This document shows, piece after piece, positions 1 through 9,143 of a DNA stretch of 64,000 nucleotides. The stretch comes from Microbacterium bovistercoris (GTDB lineage: Bacteria; Actinomycetota; Actinomycetes; Actinomycetales; Microbacteriaceae), in NCBI RefSeq assembly GCF_003387575.1, contig NZ_QUAB01000039.1, forward strand, positions 1-64,000, given 5' to 3'. Position numbers and translations under genes: made by a program. The first letter of the stretch is position 1. Every line of letters starts with the position of its first letter. The notes beneath the pieces are model-generated. The model saw only the letters and a list, made by a program, of their open reading frames with translations, was not told where the DNA came from and made no database searches.

Positions 1-2
1 GT

Positions 3-2849
3 GCCCCGGCCGGCCCGGTCGCCCCGGCGGCGCCGCGCCCCAGGCGGCCGCTCGCCGCCGAGGCCGCCGTGCTCACTGCGGTGCAGCTCGTCGCGACCGT
101 GCTCTCCATAGGACGCATCGGATTCGCGGGGCGTGGTGAGTTCCTCGTCGCGTTGGTGCTCGCGGTGCTCGCCGTGCAGGCCGTGCTGGCGGCCAGGTAC
201 GTCATCCCGCGGATCTGGGCGTTCCTCGGAGGCGTGCTGGGCGCTGTCGCGGGGGTGTTCGCCGCCGTGGGTCTGATGCCCGAGGGTGCTCTGGACTGGA
301 GGGTCGCGGTGATCGCCGCGGGGGCGACCGCCATCCTCGTGGGCACCGCCGTCGTCCCGCTGCCCTCGCGCACGCCGCGCGCACTCCTCGCGGCCGGTGC
401 CGCCGTGACGGTCGCCCTCACGAGCGCGCCGTCGGTACTCGGGGGCCTGATCATCGGCTCGTCCCTGCTGCGAGACGTGGCGGGCATCTCCCAGACCCGC
501 CCGCTCTCCGAGACGACGCTGCCGACGATCGTCGCGCTCGGCGTCGTCGCACTCGGACTGGTCGGGTTCGGGCTGCTCGCCGCATCGCGCCGCGGCATCG
601 ACCGACTCGCGGTGGCGGCCCACGCCATCGCCGTGCTCTACGGCTCGGGCGCCGTCCTCGCCCTCGGCTGCTCCGGGCTGCTCGTGCTTCCGGCGAGCAT
701 CGGCGTCGTGCTGCTGGTCACCGCCGCAACCGGGGTGATCCTGCTGCGGACCGTCCGGGGCGCGAAGGTGGTCCGCCTGCTCCTGACGATCGCCGTGCAC
801 GTCGCACTGATCGTGGCGGTCCTGCTGTCGTGGCAGGACCGCTCCCTGGTGCCGTTCGCCGGAGCTGCGACCCTGATCGCACTCGCCGTGGCTGCGCGCA
901 CGCTTCCCGCCGAAGTCAGGTTCCTGCACGTCGGGGCGGGCTACGGCTACGCCCTCGCGATCGTCGCCACAACGCTGTCGCTCGCGGGCGTGACCGGCAT
1001 CGCGCAGTTCTCGCTCACGGCATCCGCAGGCCTGCTCGGGGCGATCGTGGCGACCTTCCTGCCCGGGATCGGCGCGCGCAACTGGTACGCGGTGCTCGTC
1101 GTCGCCGCGGTGCCCTTCGTGATCGGGGTCATCCAGGTGCTGATCGAACGCAGCGGCTGGACCGCTCTGTCGACCGGGCTGATGTTCATCCTCTCGCTGG
1201 TGCTGCTGACGACCCGCCGGCCGGGGCTCACCGCACCGGTGCGCATCGTGGCGGCGGGTCTGCTCGTCCCCACGCTGGCGGTGGTCGTCGTGTGCCTGTG
1301 CGCGCAGCTGCTGGCGCAGAGCGGATCGCCGGTCGCGCTGCCCATCATCGCCGTGCTGGTCGCGATCGCGCTGGCATCAGGTGTCCTGATCAGCGACCTG
1401 CTCGTGGCACGCGGCCGCGACGAGAGCACCGCGGCGGGCGCCAGGATGGCGATCGAGGCCTCGGCTCTGCTGACCGGCGTCATCACCGTCGGGCTCGCCC
1501 TCGTGCGCGAGGCGGCGGGGCTGGGCACCGCCTGCCTGGTGCTGATCGTGCTGGGTGTCGGGGCGGCACTCGCAGCGGTGCTGGCCGGCCGTCGCTACGG
1601 ATGGTGGGTGTCGGCGGCATCCTTCACCGGGGCGCTGTGGTCGGCGTGGGCGCTCGCCGGAGTGGCGCTGCCCGAGGCGTACCTGCTTCCGCCGGCTCTC
1701 GGGGCTGCGGTCGTCGCGGTCGTGCTCACCATGCGCGGACGCCCTGCCGTCGGCCTGTTCGCTGCCGGGGCGACGATCGCGACCGTGCCTCTCGACGTGC
1801 TGCTCGCCGTCGGCCCGGGGTCGGATGACGTGCCCTGGCGAGCGTTCGGCCTGCTCGCGGCCGGGTGGACGCTGATCGGCGTGACCGTGCTGGTGGCGCG
1901 CGCGAGTTCACCGCGCCTGCGCCGGCTGCGCGTGCTCCGCGCACCCGCGCTGGGCGTCGCCGGGGCGGCCGCCGCCGCGGGTACCATCCAGGCCGTGCGC
2001 TGGGGCGTTGGACGGGATGCCGCTCCGCTGGCTCCGTCTGCGATCGGCGTGCTCCTGACGTGCGCGGGCCTAAGTGCGCTCGCGGCTCTCGCCGTGCTGA
2101 TCGTCGCACTGCGGCTGCGTGCGGATGCTGCGCGCTCGCTGCCCTCGCTCGCACGGCGCTGGGTCGGAGCGCCGGCCGTGCTCGCCTTCACGCTCGGCGT
2201 GTGGCCCGCGATCGAGCGGGACTGGGCGGTGATCTGGACCATGTGGGCGCTGATGCTCGCCGTGCTGATCCTGATGCTGTGCGCGGCATCCGCCCGCGGA
2301 GCGATGCTGCCGCCGGTGTGGTTCCTCTTCGGCGTCGCCTTCGTCACCGCCGTGGTGGCATGGAGCCCGCGCGACCTGCGCGTGGAGTGGTTCTCGCTGC
2401 CGCTGGGGGCGTTCCTGCTCGCCGCGGGTGCGCTGGGGCTGCGCGGCGATGCGACGGCGGATGCCCGGCTGACGGACTGGCCGCGCGGCTGGCGGGGTTC
2501 ATGGCCGCTGCTGGCACCAGGGCTGATCGTCATGATGTCGGCCTCCATCGTCTCGACGTTCACCGATCCGCTCACCTGGCGGGCGATCCTGGTGATGGTG
2601 CTCGCCCTCGTCGCGATCCTCGTCGGGGCGTCCAGGAGGCTGTCGGCACCGTTCATCCTCGGCCTGATCGTGCTGCCGGTCGAGAACGTGTTCGTGTTCT
2701 CGGTCCAGCTCGGTCGCGGCATAGAATCCATGCCGTGGTGGATCACCCTCGCGACGATCGGGACGGTGCTGCTGATCATCGCGGTCGCAGGCGAACGGCG
2801 CGAGGGAGCAGGCGGGGGAGTGGTCGCCCGGATGCGCGATCTGCGCTGA
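3..2849 (+). CDS. Large polytopic membrane protein, SCO7613/DUF2157-like, 5' end outside the window
   Basis: The reading frame is open to the left edge, so the true start lies upstream. The first visible codons give a Pro/Ala/Arg-rich linker and the first possible internal start is a GTG at 69. The rest is almost entirely alternating hydrophobic helices and short Arg-containing loops, about twenty or more membrane segments, with no soluble domain. This matches large actinobacterial membrane proteins annotated as SCO7613 C-terminal domain or DUF2157-like, which usually carry an N-terminal zinc-ribbon and a linker; that part would lie off the window. No catalytic motif is visible and the function is unknown. 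It is followed by the str-operon promoter and shows no sign of being co-transcribed with rpsL. Confidence 0.7.
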   Translation, partial: APAGPVAPAAPRPRRPLAAEAAVLTAVQLVATVLSIGRIGFAGRGEFLVALVLAVLAVQAVLAARYVIPRIWAFLGGVLGAVAGVFAAVGLMPEGALDWRVAVIAAGATAILVGTAVVPLPSRTPRALLAAGAAVTVALTSAPSVLGGLIIGSSLLRDVAGISQTRPLSETTLPTIVALGVVALGLVGFGLLAASRRGIDRLAVAAHAIAVLYGSGAVLALGCSGLLVLPASIGVVLLVTAATGVILLRTVRGAKVVRLLLTIAVHVALIVAVLLSWQDRSLVPFAGAATLIALAVAARTLPAEVRFLHVGAGYGYALAIVATTLSLAGVTGIAQFSLTASAGLLGAIVATFLPGIGARNWYAVLVVAAVPFVIGVIQVLIERSGWTALSTGLMFILSLVLLTTRRPGLTAPVRIVAAGLLVPTLAVVVVCLCAQLLAQSGSPVALPIIAVLVAIALASGVLISDLLVARGRDESTAAGARMAIEASALLTGVITVGLALVREAAGLGTACLVLIVLGVGAALAAVLAGRRYGWWVSAASFTGALWSAWALAGVALPEAYLLPPALGAAVVAVVLTMRGRPAVGLFAAGATIATVPLDVLLAVGPGSDDVPWRAFGLLAAGWTLIGVTVLVARASSPRLRRLRVLRAPALGVAGAAAAAGTIQAVRWGVGRDAAPLAPSAIGVLLTCAGLSALAALAVLIVALRLRADAARSLPSLARRWVGAPAVLAFTLGVWPAIERDWAVIWTMWALMLAVLILMLCAASARGAMLPPVWFLFGVAFVTAVVAWSPRDLRVEWFSLPLGAFLLAAGALGLRGDATADARLTDWPRGWRGSWPLLAPGLIVMMSASIVSTFTDPLTWRAILVMVLALVAILVGASRRLSAPFILGLIVLPVENVFVFSVQLGRGIESMPWWITLATIGTVLLIIAVAGERREGAGGGVVARMRDLR

Positions 2850-2871
2850 CCGGCGTGGCGTCCACGATCAT

Positions 2872-2901
2872 TTGACCAGCAGCGTTACGCCGGATTACAC
2901 T
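2872..2901 (+). promoter_or_regulatory. Sigma-70 type promoter of the str operon
   Basis: TTGACC at 2872-2877 and TACACT at 2896-2901 are separated by 18 bp, close to the housekeeping consensus. Transcription would begin near 2908, leaving a leader of about 160 nt before rpsL at 3068. No other convincing promoter is seen between the membrane protein gene and rpsL. Confidence 0.7.
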
Positions 2902-3067
2902 TGGTCGAGTGTGCGCACTGCTGTGCGCGCATGTCAGGGCGTCGGCATTCGCCGGTCCGCCCCCACGGCATACCCACCACACCAAAAGCGCGGCGGTTCC
3001 GTCACGCCGGTGGGTCATGATGTGAAACCCATCATGCTGTCACCGTGCAGCACTATTAGGAGAGAAC

Positions 3068-3436
3068 GTGCCAACCATTCAGCAGTTGGTTCGCAAGGGC
3101 CGTTCGCCGAAGGTCAACAAGACCAAGGCGCCCGCCCTGAAGTCGAACCCGCAGCAGGCCGGCGTGTGCACCCGTGTGTACACCACCACCCCGAAGAAGC
3201 CGAACTCGGCGATGCGCAAGGTCGCTCGTGTGAAGCTGCGCAACGGCACCGAGGTCACGGCCTACATCCCCGGTGAGGGCCACAACCTGCAGGAGCACTC
3301 GCTGGTGCTCGTCCGCGGCGGTCGTGTGAAGGACCTCCCCGGTGTCCGCTACAAGATCGTCCGTGGTGCGCTCGACACCCAGGCAGTCAAGAACCGTAAG
3401 CAGGCTCGTTCCCGCTACGGCGCGAAGAAGGGTTGA
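3068..3436 (+). CDS. rpsL: 30S ribosomal protein S12
   Basis: The 122-residue product has the full S12 sequence, including the [11 protein letters not shown] and [11 protein letters not shown] segments that reach the decoding centre. It monitors codon-anticodon pairing in the A site. The residues changed in streptomycin-resistant mutants are wild type here (Lys43 and Lys88). The start is GTG, preceded by AGGAGAG at good spacing. It is the first gene of the str operon, only a few bases before rpsG. Confidence 0.97.
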   Translation: MPTIQQLVRKGRSPKVNKTKAPALKSNPQQAGVCTRVYTTTPKKPNSAMRKVARVKLRNGTEVTAYIPGEGHNLQEHSLVLVRGGRVKDLPGVRYKIVRGALDTQAVKNRKQARSRYGAKKG

Positions 3437-3441
3437 GTTAG

Positions 3442-3912
3442 ATGCCTCGTAAGGGTCCCGCCCCCAAGCGCCCCGTCGTCAACGACCCGGTCTACGGCGC
3501 TCCGATCGTCACCTCGCTCGTGAACAAGATCCTCGTCGACGGCAAGAAGTCGCTCGCCGAGTCGATCGTGTACGGCGCGCTCGAGGGCGTCCACGCCAAG
3601 AACGGCGAGGACGCGGTCGCAACGCTCAAGAAGGCGCTCGACAACGTGCGCCCCACCCTCGAGGTCCGCAGCCGCCGCGTCGGCGGCTCGACCTACCAGG
3701 TTCCGGTCGAGGTCAAGCCGCACCGCGCGAACACGCTCGCGCTGCGCTGGCTCGTCAGCTACGCGAAGGGTCGTCGTGAGAAGACGATGACCGAGCGTCT
3801 GCAGAACGAGATCCTCGACGCCTCGAACGGCCTCGGTGCCGCGGTCAAGCGCCGCGAGGACACCCACAAGATGGCCGAGTCGAACCGCGCCTTCGCGCAC
3901 TACCGCTGGTAA
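3442..3912 (+). CDS. rpsG: 30S ribosomal protein S7
   Basis: The 156-residue protein has the family's usual length and sequence (start [10 protein letters not shown], internal [14 protein letters not shown]). S7 nucleates assembly of the 30S head by binding the 3' major domain of 16S rRNA and contacts the E-site tRNA. In E. coli it is the autogenous repressor of the str operon. It starts 5 bp after rpsL stops, so the two are co-transcribed. A 12-bp hairpin follows before fusA. Confidence 0.97.
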   Translation: MPRKGPAPKRPVVNDPVYGAPIVTSLVNKILVDGKKSLAESIVYGALEGVHAKNGEDAVATLKKALDNVRPTLEVRSRRVGGSTYQVPVEVKPHRANTLALRWLVSYAKGRREKTMTERLQNEILDASNGLGAAVKRREDTHKMAESNRAFAHYRW

Positions 3913-3920
3913 GCGGCATC

Positions 3921-3951
3921 GCCGGTCCCCGGTCACACGCCGGGGACCGGC
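3921..3951 (+). terminator. 12-bp perfect hairpin between rpsG and fusA
   Basis: The arms 3921-3932 and 3940-3951 are perfect complements around a 7-nt loop, but no run of T follows. Without a U tract it is more likely a processing, stability or attenuation element inside the str operon than a full terminator. fusA has its own ribosome-binding site (ATAAGGAC) after it. Confidence 0.55.
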
Positions 3952-3996
3952 ATCCACTCTTCGCAGTACCACTGCTCGACAGATAAGGACACTCCT

Positions 3997-6111
3997 GTGG
4001 CACAAGACGTGCTCACCGACCTGAGCAAGGTCCGCAACATCGGCATCATGGCGCACATCGATGCCGGCAAGACCACGACGACCGAGCGCATCCTGTTCTA
4101 CACGGGCGTCAACCACAAGCTGGGCGAGACCCACGACGGCGCCTCGACGACCGACTGGATGGAGCAGGAGAAGGAGCGCGGCATCACGATCACGTCTGCC
4201 GCCGTGACCTGCTTCTGGAACAAGAACCAGATCAACATCATCGACACCCCGGGCCACGTGGACTTCACCGTCGAGGTGGAGCGTTCGCTCCGCGTCCTCG
4301 ACGGCGCCGTCGCCGTCTTCGACGGCAAGGAGGGCGTCGAGCCCCAGTCCGAGACGGTGTGGCGTCAGGCCGACAAGTACGGCGTGCCCCGCATCTGCTT
4401 CGTCAACAAGATGGACAAGCTCGGTGCGGACTTCTACTACACCGTCGACACCATCATCAGCCGCCTGGGCGCCAAGCCGCTCGTGCTGCAGCTCCCGATC
4501 GGTGCCGAGAACGACTTCGTCGGCGTCGTCGACCTCATCGAGATGCGCGCGCTGGTCTGGCCGGGCGACGCCAAGGGTGACGTGACGATGGGCGCCTCGT
4601 ACGAGGTCCAGGAGATCCCCGCAGACCTCCAGGCCAAGGCCGAGGAGTACCGTCAGCAGCTGCTGGAGACCGTCGCCGAGACCGACGAGGAGCTTCTCGA
4701 GAAGTTCTTCGGCGGCGAGGAGCTCACGATCGCCGAGATCAAGGGCGCGATCCGCAAGCTCGTCATCGACGACGCGATCTACCCCGTGCTCTGCGGCTCG
4801 GCGTTCAAGAACCGCGGCGTGCAGCCGATGCTGGACGCGGTCGTCGACTTCCTGCCGTCCCCGCTGGACGTGCCCGCCATCGAGGCGCACGACCCGAAGG
4901 ACGAAGAGAAGATCATCGAGCGTCACCCCGACGCGAAGGACCCCTTCGCCGCGCTGGCCTTCAAGGTCGCCGTGCACCCGTTCTTCGGTCGCCTGACCTA
5001 CGTGCGCGTGTACTCGGGTGAGCTCGAGTCGGGCTCGCAGGTCATCAACTCGACCAAGGGCAAGAAGGAGCGCATCGGGAAGATCTTCCAGATGCACGCC
5101 AACAAGGAGAACCCGGTCGACAAGCTGACCGCCGGCAACATCTACGCCGTCATCGGCCTGAAGGACACCACCACCGGTGACACCCTCGCCGACATGGCGC
5201 AGCCGGTCGTCCTCGAGTCGATGACGTTCCCGGAGCCGGTGATCGAGGTCGCCATCGAGCCGAAGACCAAGGCCGACCAGGAGAAGCTGGGTGTCGCCAT
5301 CCAGAAGCTCGCTGAGGAGGACCCGACCTTCCGCACGGAGCTCAACCCCGAGACCGGTCAGACGACCATCAAGGGCATGGGCGAGCTGCACCTCGACATC
5401 CTCGTGGACCGCATGAAGCGCGAGTTCAAGGTCGAGGCGAACGTCGGCAAGCCGCAGGTGGCGTACCGCGAGACGATCAAGAAGACCGTCGAGAAGCACG
5501 ACTACACCCACAAGAAGCAGACGGGTGGATCGGGTCAGTTCGCGAAGATCCAGTTCACCATCGAGCCCCTCGAGCTCGACTCGGAGAAGACCTACGAGTT
5601 CGAGAACAAGGTCACCGGTGGTCGCATCCCGCGCGAGTACATCGAGCCGACCAACCAGGGCTTCCAGGACGCCATGGCGACCGGTGCGCTGGCCGGCTAC
5701 CCGATGGTGGGCGTGAAGGCGATCCTCATCGACGGTGCCTCGCACGACGTCGACTCCTCGGAGATGGCGTTCAAGATCGCGGGCTCGATGGGCTTCAAGG
5801 AGGCTGTCCGCCGTGCGAACCCGGTGCTGCTCGAGCCGCTGATGGCCGTCGAGGTCCGTACTCCCGAGGAGTACATGGGCGACGTCATCGGCGACCTGAA
5901 CTCGCGTCGTGGCCAGATCCAGTCGATGGAGGACGCCCAGGGCGTCAAGGTCGTCCGCGCGTCGGTCCCGCTGTCCGAGATGTTCGGCTACATCGGCGAC
6001 CTGCGCTCGAAGACCTCGGGCCGTGCCGTCTACTCGATGGAGTTCGAGTCCTACGCCGAGGTGCCCCGCGCCGTGGCGGACGAGATCGTCCAGAAGACCA
6101 AGGGCGAGTAA
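3997..6111 (+). CDS. fusA: Elongation factor G
   Basis: The 704-residue GTPase drives translocation of tRNA and mRNA and, with the recycling factor, splits the ribosome. The G domain begins close to the N terminus with the P-loop [13 protein letters not shown], followed by DTPGHVDFT and [10 protein letters not shown]; domains II to V follow at normal length. The start is GTG with ATAAGGAC at 7 bp. It is the third gene of the str operon and is separated from tuf by a long hairpin that contains a dispersed repeat. A second fusA copy elsewhere cannot be excluded. Confidence 0.98.
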   Translation: MAQDVLTDLSKVRNIGIMAHIDAGKTTTTERILFYTGVNHKLGETHDGASTTDWMEQEKERGITITSAAVTCFWNKNQINIIDTPGHVDFTVEVERSLRVLDGAVAVFDGKEGVEPQSETVWRQADKYGVPRICFVNKMDKLGADFYYTVDTIISRLGAKPLVLQLPIGAENDFVGVVDLIEMRALVWPGDAKGDVTMGASYEVQEIPADLQAKAEEYRQQLLETVAETDEELLEKFFGGEELTIAEIKGAIRKLVIDDAIYPVLCGSAFKNRGVQPMLDAVVDFLPSPLDVPAIEAHDPKDEEKIIERHPDAKDPFAALAFKVAVHPFFGRLTYVRVYSGELESGSQVINSTKGKKERIGKIFQMHANKENPVDKLTAGNIYAVIGLKDTTTGDTLADMAQPVVLESMTFPEPVIEVAIEPKTKADQEKLGVAIQKLAEEDPTFRTELNPETGQTTIKGMGELHLDILVDRMKREFKVEANVGKPQVAYRETIKKTVEKHDYTHKKQTGGSGQFAKIQFTIEPLELDSEKTYEFENKVTGGRIPREYIEPTNQGFQDAMATGALAGYPMVGVKAILIDGASHDVDSSEMAFKIAGSMGFKEAVRRANPVLLEPLMAVEVRTPEEYMGDVIGDLNSRRGQIQSMEDAQGVKVVRASVPLSEMFGYIGDLRSKTSGRAVYSMEFESYAEVPRAVADEIVQKTKGE

Positions 6112-6117
6112 GCCCTT

Positions 6118-6166
6118 GTCCGGGTCCTGGGTCGCTGAGCCTGTCGAAGCGCCCCAGGACCCGGAC
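6118..6166 (+). terminator. 13-bp hairpin with a dispersed repeat in its loop, between fusA and tuf
   Basis: Arms 6118-6130 and 6154-6166 are perfectly complementary (GTCCGGGTCCTGG and its complement). The loop carries GCTGAGCCTGTCGAAGC (about 6134-6150), a sequence I recognise as a common intergenic repeat in many high-GC genomes. There is no T run, so termination is probably partial. tuf therefore likely has its own transcription start; a possible -10 TAAACT lies at 6195-6200 without a clear -35. Confidence 0.6.
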
Positions 6167-6278
6167 TCCCCACAACTTCACATTCCCTCTCTACTAAACT
6201 GAGAAACCGAAATCTGTAGGGAGCCGGTCACAATCCAGTGCCCGGCGATCTCTACACGAACGTCCTGAGGAGGACCAA

Positions 6279-7472
6279 GTGGCCAAGGCCAAGTTCGAGC
6301 GGACCAAGCCGCACGTCAACATCGGAACGATCGGTCACGTCGACCACGGCAAGACCACGCTCACCGCTGCGATCTCGAAGGTGCTCGCCGACAAGTACCC
6401 GTCCGACGTCAACGTCGTTCGTGACTTCTCGACCATCGACTCCGCTCCGGAGGAGCGTCAGCGCGGTATCACGATCAACATCTCGCACGTCGAGTACGAG
6501 ACCCCGAAGCGTCACTACGCTCACGTCGACGCGCCGGGTCACGCCGACTACATCAAGAACATGATCACCGGTGCCGCTCAGATGGACGGCGCGATCCTCG
6601 TGGTCGCCGCCACCGACGGCATGATGGCGCAGACCAAGGAGCACATCCTGCTCGCCAAGCAGGTCGGCGTCCCCTACCTGCTGGTCGCGCTGAACAAGTC
6701 CGACATGGTCGACGACGAGGAGATCCTCGAGCTCGTCGAGATGGAGGTCCGCGAGGAGCTCTCCAAGAACGACTTCGACGGTGACAACGCTCCTGTCGTC
6801 CGCGTCTCGGGCCTGAAGGCTCTCGAGGGCGACGAGAAGTGGGTCGAGTCGATCGTCGAGCTGATGACCGCTGTCGACGAGCACGTTCCGGACCCGGTGC
6901 GTGACCGTGACAAGCCGTTCCTGATGCCGATCGAGGACGTCTTCACGATCACCGGTCGTGGCACCGTCGTCACCGGCCGCGCCGAGCGTGGCACCCTCGC
7001 CATCAACTCCGAGGTCGAGATCGTCGGCATCCGCCCGACGCAGAAGACCACGGTCACCGGTATCGAGATGTTCCACAAGCAGCTCGACGAGGCATGGGCC
7101 GGCGAGAACTGCGGTCTTCTCCTCCGCGGCACCAAGCGCGAGGACGTCGAGCGCGGCCAGGTCGTCGTGAAGCCGGGTTCGGTCACGCCGCACACCGACT
7201 TCGAGGGCACCGCGTACATCCTCAACAAGAACGAGGGTGGCCGTCACAACCCCTTCTACACGAACTACCGCCCGCAGTTCTACTTCCGCACCACCGACGT
7301 CACCGGCGTCATCTCGCTGCCCGAGGGCACCGAGATGGTCATGCCCGGCGACACCACGGACATGACGGTCGAGCTGATCCAGCCGATCGCCATGGAAGAG
7401 GGCCTGGGCTTCGCGATCCGTGAGGGTGGCCGCACCGTCGGCGCCGGCACGGTGACGAAGATCATCAAGTAA
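6279..7472 (+). CDS. tuf: Elongation factor Tu
   Basis: The 397-residue GTPase delivers aminoacyl-tRNA to the ribosomal A site. It shows the P-loop [10 protein letters not shown], the switch-II motif DAPGHADY (Ala where E. coli has Cys), [10 protein letters not shown] and the conserved beta-barrel domains II and III ending in VTKIIK. The GTG start is preceded by a strong AGGAGG at 6268-6273. A strong terminator follows at 7490-7521, so tuf ends the str transcription unit. Confidence 0.98.
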   Translation: MAKAKFERTKPHVNIGTIGHVDHGKTTLTAAISKVLADKYPSDVNVVRDFSTIDSAPEERQRGITINISHVEYETPKRHYAHVDAPGHADYIKNMITGAAQMDGAILVVAATDGMMAQTKEHILLAKQVGVPYLLVALNKSDMVDDEEILELVEMEVREELSKNDFDGDNAPVVRVSGLKALEGDEKWVESIVELMTAVDEHVPDPVRDRDKPFLMPIEDVFTITGRGTVVTGRAERGTLAINSEVEIVGIRPTQKTTVTGIEMFHKQLDEAWAGENCGLLLRGTKREDVERGQVVVKPGSVTPHTDFEGTAYILNKNEGGRHNPFYTNYRPQFYFRTTDVTGVISLPEGTEMVMPGDTTDMTVELIQPIAMEEGLGFAIREGGRTVGAGTVTKIIK

Positions 7473-7489
7473 TCTCTTTCTGAGATCGG

Positions 7490-7521
7490 AGGGGTCGGAC
7501 CTACGGGTCCGGCCCCTTTGT
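7490..7521 (+). terminator. Intrinsic terminator after tuf
   Basis: A 12-bp GC-rich stem (7490-7501 with 7506-7517, one G-T pair) closes a TACG tetraloop and is followed by TTTGT. It is the clearest rho-independent terminator in the ribosomal region and ends the str unit. Confidence 0.85.
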
Positions 7522-7620
7522 CATGCCCGGTGAGTCCCTGCTCTTCCCTTGCGTGGATGCGGAAGGCAGAATGGCCGTGGCCGGCATCCGCCGGCTCACC
7601 GACCTGGAGGGGATACCGAC

Positions 7621-7914
7621 ATGGCAGACGAGAACCAGTCCGCGGACGCAGTCAACAAGGTGAAGGAGTTCTTCGAGCAGAACGCAGACAAGGTCGGTGA
7701 CGCAGCCGACGATGCGCTGACGAAGGCGAAGAAGTTCTACGAGGAGAACAAGGACAAGGTCGACGAGGCTCTCAAGAGCGAGCAGGCGGAGGGCGTCAGC
7801 GACAACGTCCTGGACACCCTCGCCGGTCTCGCGAAGAAGATCCTGCCCGAGGACCACGCCGCCAAGGTCGACGAGGTGCGCGGCAATCTCGACAAGGCCG
7901 TCGGCCACGAGTGA
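7621..7914 (+). CDS. Small charged helical protein (MT0933/Rv0909-antitoxin-like or CsbD-like)
   Basis: The predicted 97-residue protein is made of Lys/Asp/Glu-rich amphipathic helix with repeated KVKEFF, KAKKFY and ADKV heptad-like units, no Cys and no membrane segment. This resembles actinobacterial proteins annotated as MT0933-like antitoxin or CsbD-like stress proteins, but I see no diagnostic motif and no toxin gene beside it. The ATG at 7621 is chosen over in-frame upstream GTGs because GGAGGGG lies at ideal distance. It is a single-gene unit between the tuf terminator and its own hairpin. Function is unknown; a stress-related role is a guess from family resemblance. Confidence 0.7.
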   Translation: MADENQSADAVNKVKEFFEQNADKVGDAADDALTKAKKFYEENKDKVDEALKSEQAEGVSDNVLDTLAGLAKKILPEDHAAKVDEVRGNLDKAVGHE

Positions 7915-7922
7915 CTCACCCC

Positions 7923-7953
7923 GACGGGGGGATGCTGCGCGCATCCCCCCGTC
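7923..7953 (+). terminator. Hairpin terminator after the small helical protein
   Basis: A perfect 12-bp stem (7923-7934 and 7942-7953) with a 7-nt loop starts 8 bp after the stop codon. The following bases are GTCGTGTGT, so the U tract is weak. Confidence 0.65.
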
Positions 7954-7992
7954 GTCGTGTGTAAGGTCGTAGCCGGGCGACGACGGAGGATC

Positions 7993-8481
7993 ATGCGTAC
8001 TGACGAGGGGACGACGCGGCGCACGCTCCTGAAGGGTGCGGCGTGGTCGGTGCCTGCGGTGGCGGCCGCGGCGGCGGTGCCGGCTCGAGCGGCCAGCTGC
8101 CTGCCGTGCGAGGGGTACGAGGTCGTCCAGACGTTCGAGAAGCAGACCGGTGCCTGGCAGTACCGTGACACGATCACCGTCACGCACTGCGGCGAAGCGA
8201 TCTCGCTTCAGGGAGTCGTCGTCACGGTGAAGTTCTCAAATCCCGCCGACTTCGACCACGCGACCAATGCCGACGGCATGACGACGTCGTACGATCCGGC
8301 CACGGGTGTGCTCACGGCGACCAGCACCACCTCGGATACCTCGATGTACTTCTCGGGAGCCATCGGGCACGGTAATGACGATACGCATCTCGTCACCGGC
8401 ACGGTGAGCCTCCAGGTCCCTGGGTGTGACGGTTTCGTGATCGAGAACCGGCCGTTCGCGGTGCAGGTCGTCAAGAACTAG
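7993..8481 (+). CDS. Tat-exported small protein of unknown function
   Basis: The 162-residue product starts with a twin-arginine signal (TTRRTLLKGAAWSVPAVAAA, cleavage probably after PARA). The mature part is a compact, beta-rich domain of about 130 residues with a CxxC pair directly after the cleavage site (SCLPC) and two more cysteines (THC, PGC), so disulfides are likely after export. I do not recognise the domain; similar actinobacterial proteins are simply called Tat-signal domain proteins. ATG at 7993 was chosen, with GGAGGA just upstream; the spacing is short and an upstream GTG at 7957 is possible. It sits alone between the str unit and the S10 leader. Confidence 0.75.
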   Translation: MRTDEGTTRRTLLKGAAWSVPAVAAAAAVPARAASCLPCEGYEVVQTFEKQTGAWQYRDTITVTHCGEAISLQGVVVTVKFSNPADFDHATNADGMTTSYDPATGVLTATSTTSDTSMYFSGAIGHGNDDTHLVTGTVSLQVPGCDGFVIENRPFAVQVVKN

Positions 8482-8522
8482 CACCCGCCCGTCCCGCGGA
8501 ACGACGCGCGACACGCCCGGGT

Positions 8523-8552
8523 TTGCAGTAGTCGAATCCGGCATGGCAGAAT
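8523..8552 (+). promoter_or_regulatory. Promoter of the S10 operon
   Basis: TTGCAG at 8523-8528 and CAGAAT at 8547-8552 are 18 bp apart. Transcription from here would give a leader of about 270 nt before rpsJ. The whole gene-free stretch 8482-8826 is accounted for by this promoter and the structured leader. Confidence 0.6.
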
Positions 8553-8675
8553 AGACAGGTTCCACATTCCTGCGCTCTGCGCGGGATCACTGCCAGGCAG
8601 TGCATAGACGGCATCCGATCCTCGTGATTCGGCGTGCAGGGATCTAGGCCGCGGGCAGCAGAACATCTCCTACTC

Positions 8676-8707
8676 GAAGACGCGGGCACCAGGGTGCCGG
8701 CGTCTTC
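8676..8707 (+). promoter_or_regulatory. Long hairpin in the S10 operon leader
   Basis: The 8-bp outer stem 8676-8683/8700-8707 and a 5-bp inner stem 8685-8689/8694-8698 form one long hairpin in the untranslated leader. In E. coli the S10 leader is the binding and attenuation site for protein L4. Whether L4 (gene rplD at 9806) acts on this one is inference; no U tract follows. A smaller CACTGCCAGGCAGTG dyad lies upstream near 8589. Confidence 0.5.
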
Positions 8708-8826
8708 CGTGTGAAAAGAGAACAGGGTGCGCAAGCGCCGGGCGCGAACAGCGCCGACGTGCGTCCAATGCCCCCGGGTCCACCTGGCCCGGAGAGGTAA
8801 GACGCTTATAGAGAGTGAGAAAGCAG

Positions 8827-9135
8827 ATGGCGGGACAGAAGATCCGCATTCGCCTGAAGTCGTATGACCACGAGGTCATCGACTCGTCGGCGCGCAAGAT
8901 CGTCGACACCGTGACCCGTGCGGGCGCGACCGTCGTGGGCCCCGTGCCCCTTCCGACGGAGAAGAACGTGATCGCTGTGATCCGTTCGCCGCACAAGTAC
9001 AAGGACAGCCGCGAGCACTTCGAGATGCGCACCCACAAGCGTCTGATCGACATCGTCGACCCGACGCCGAAGGCCGTCGACTCGCTGATGCGTCTCGACC
9101 TGCCGGCCGATGTCAACATCGAGATCAAGCTCTGA
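8827..9135 (+). CDS. rpsJ: 30S ribosomal protein S10
   Basis: The 102-residue protein ([19 protein letters not shown]) belongs to the 30S head and also binds NusB in antitermination complexes. The ATG at 8827 gives the standard length; the in-frame GTG at 8815 would add four residues not found in the family. It opens the S10 operon, 8 bp before rplC. Confidence 0.97.
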   Translation: MAGQKIRIRLKSYDHEVIDSSARKIVDTVTRAGATVVGPVPLPTEKNVIAVIRSPHKYKDSREHFEMRTHKRLIDIVDPTPKAVDSLMRLDLPADVNIEIKL

Positions 9136-9143
9136 GGTTCGAC

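Noticed and set aside
3068..3436. Possible streptomycin-resistance allele in rpsL
   Set aside because: Lys43 and Lys88 are wild type.
3415..5745. 776-residue minus-strand open frame opposite rpsG and fusA
   Set aside because: It is a codon-bias shadow of fusA in GC-rich DNA; the sequence is low-complexity Leu/Asp/Arg and matches no family, while the plus strand is clearly EF-G.
7621..7914. Toxin-antitoxin pair
   Set aside because: The helical protein resembles a family named antitoxin, but no toxin-like gene is adjacent and the next gene encodes a Tat-exported protein with its own transcription unit.
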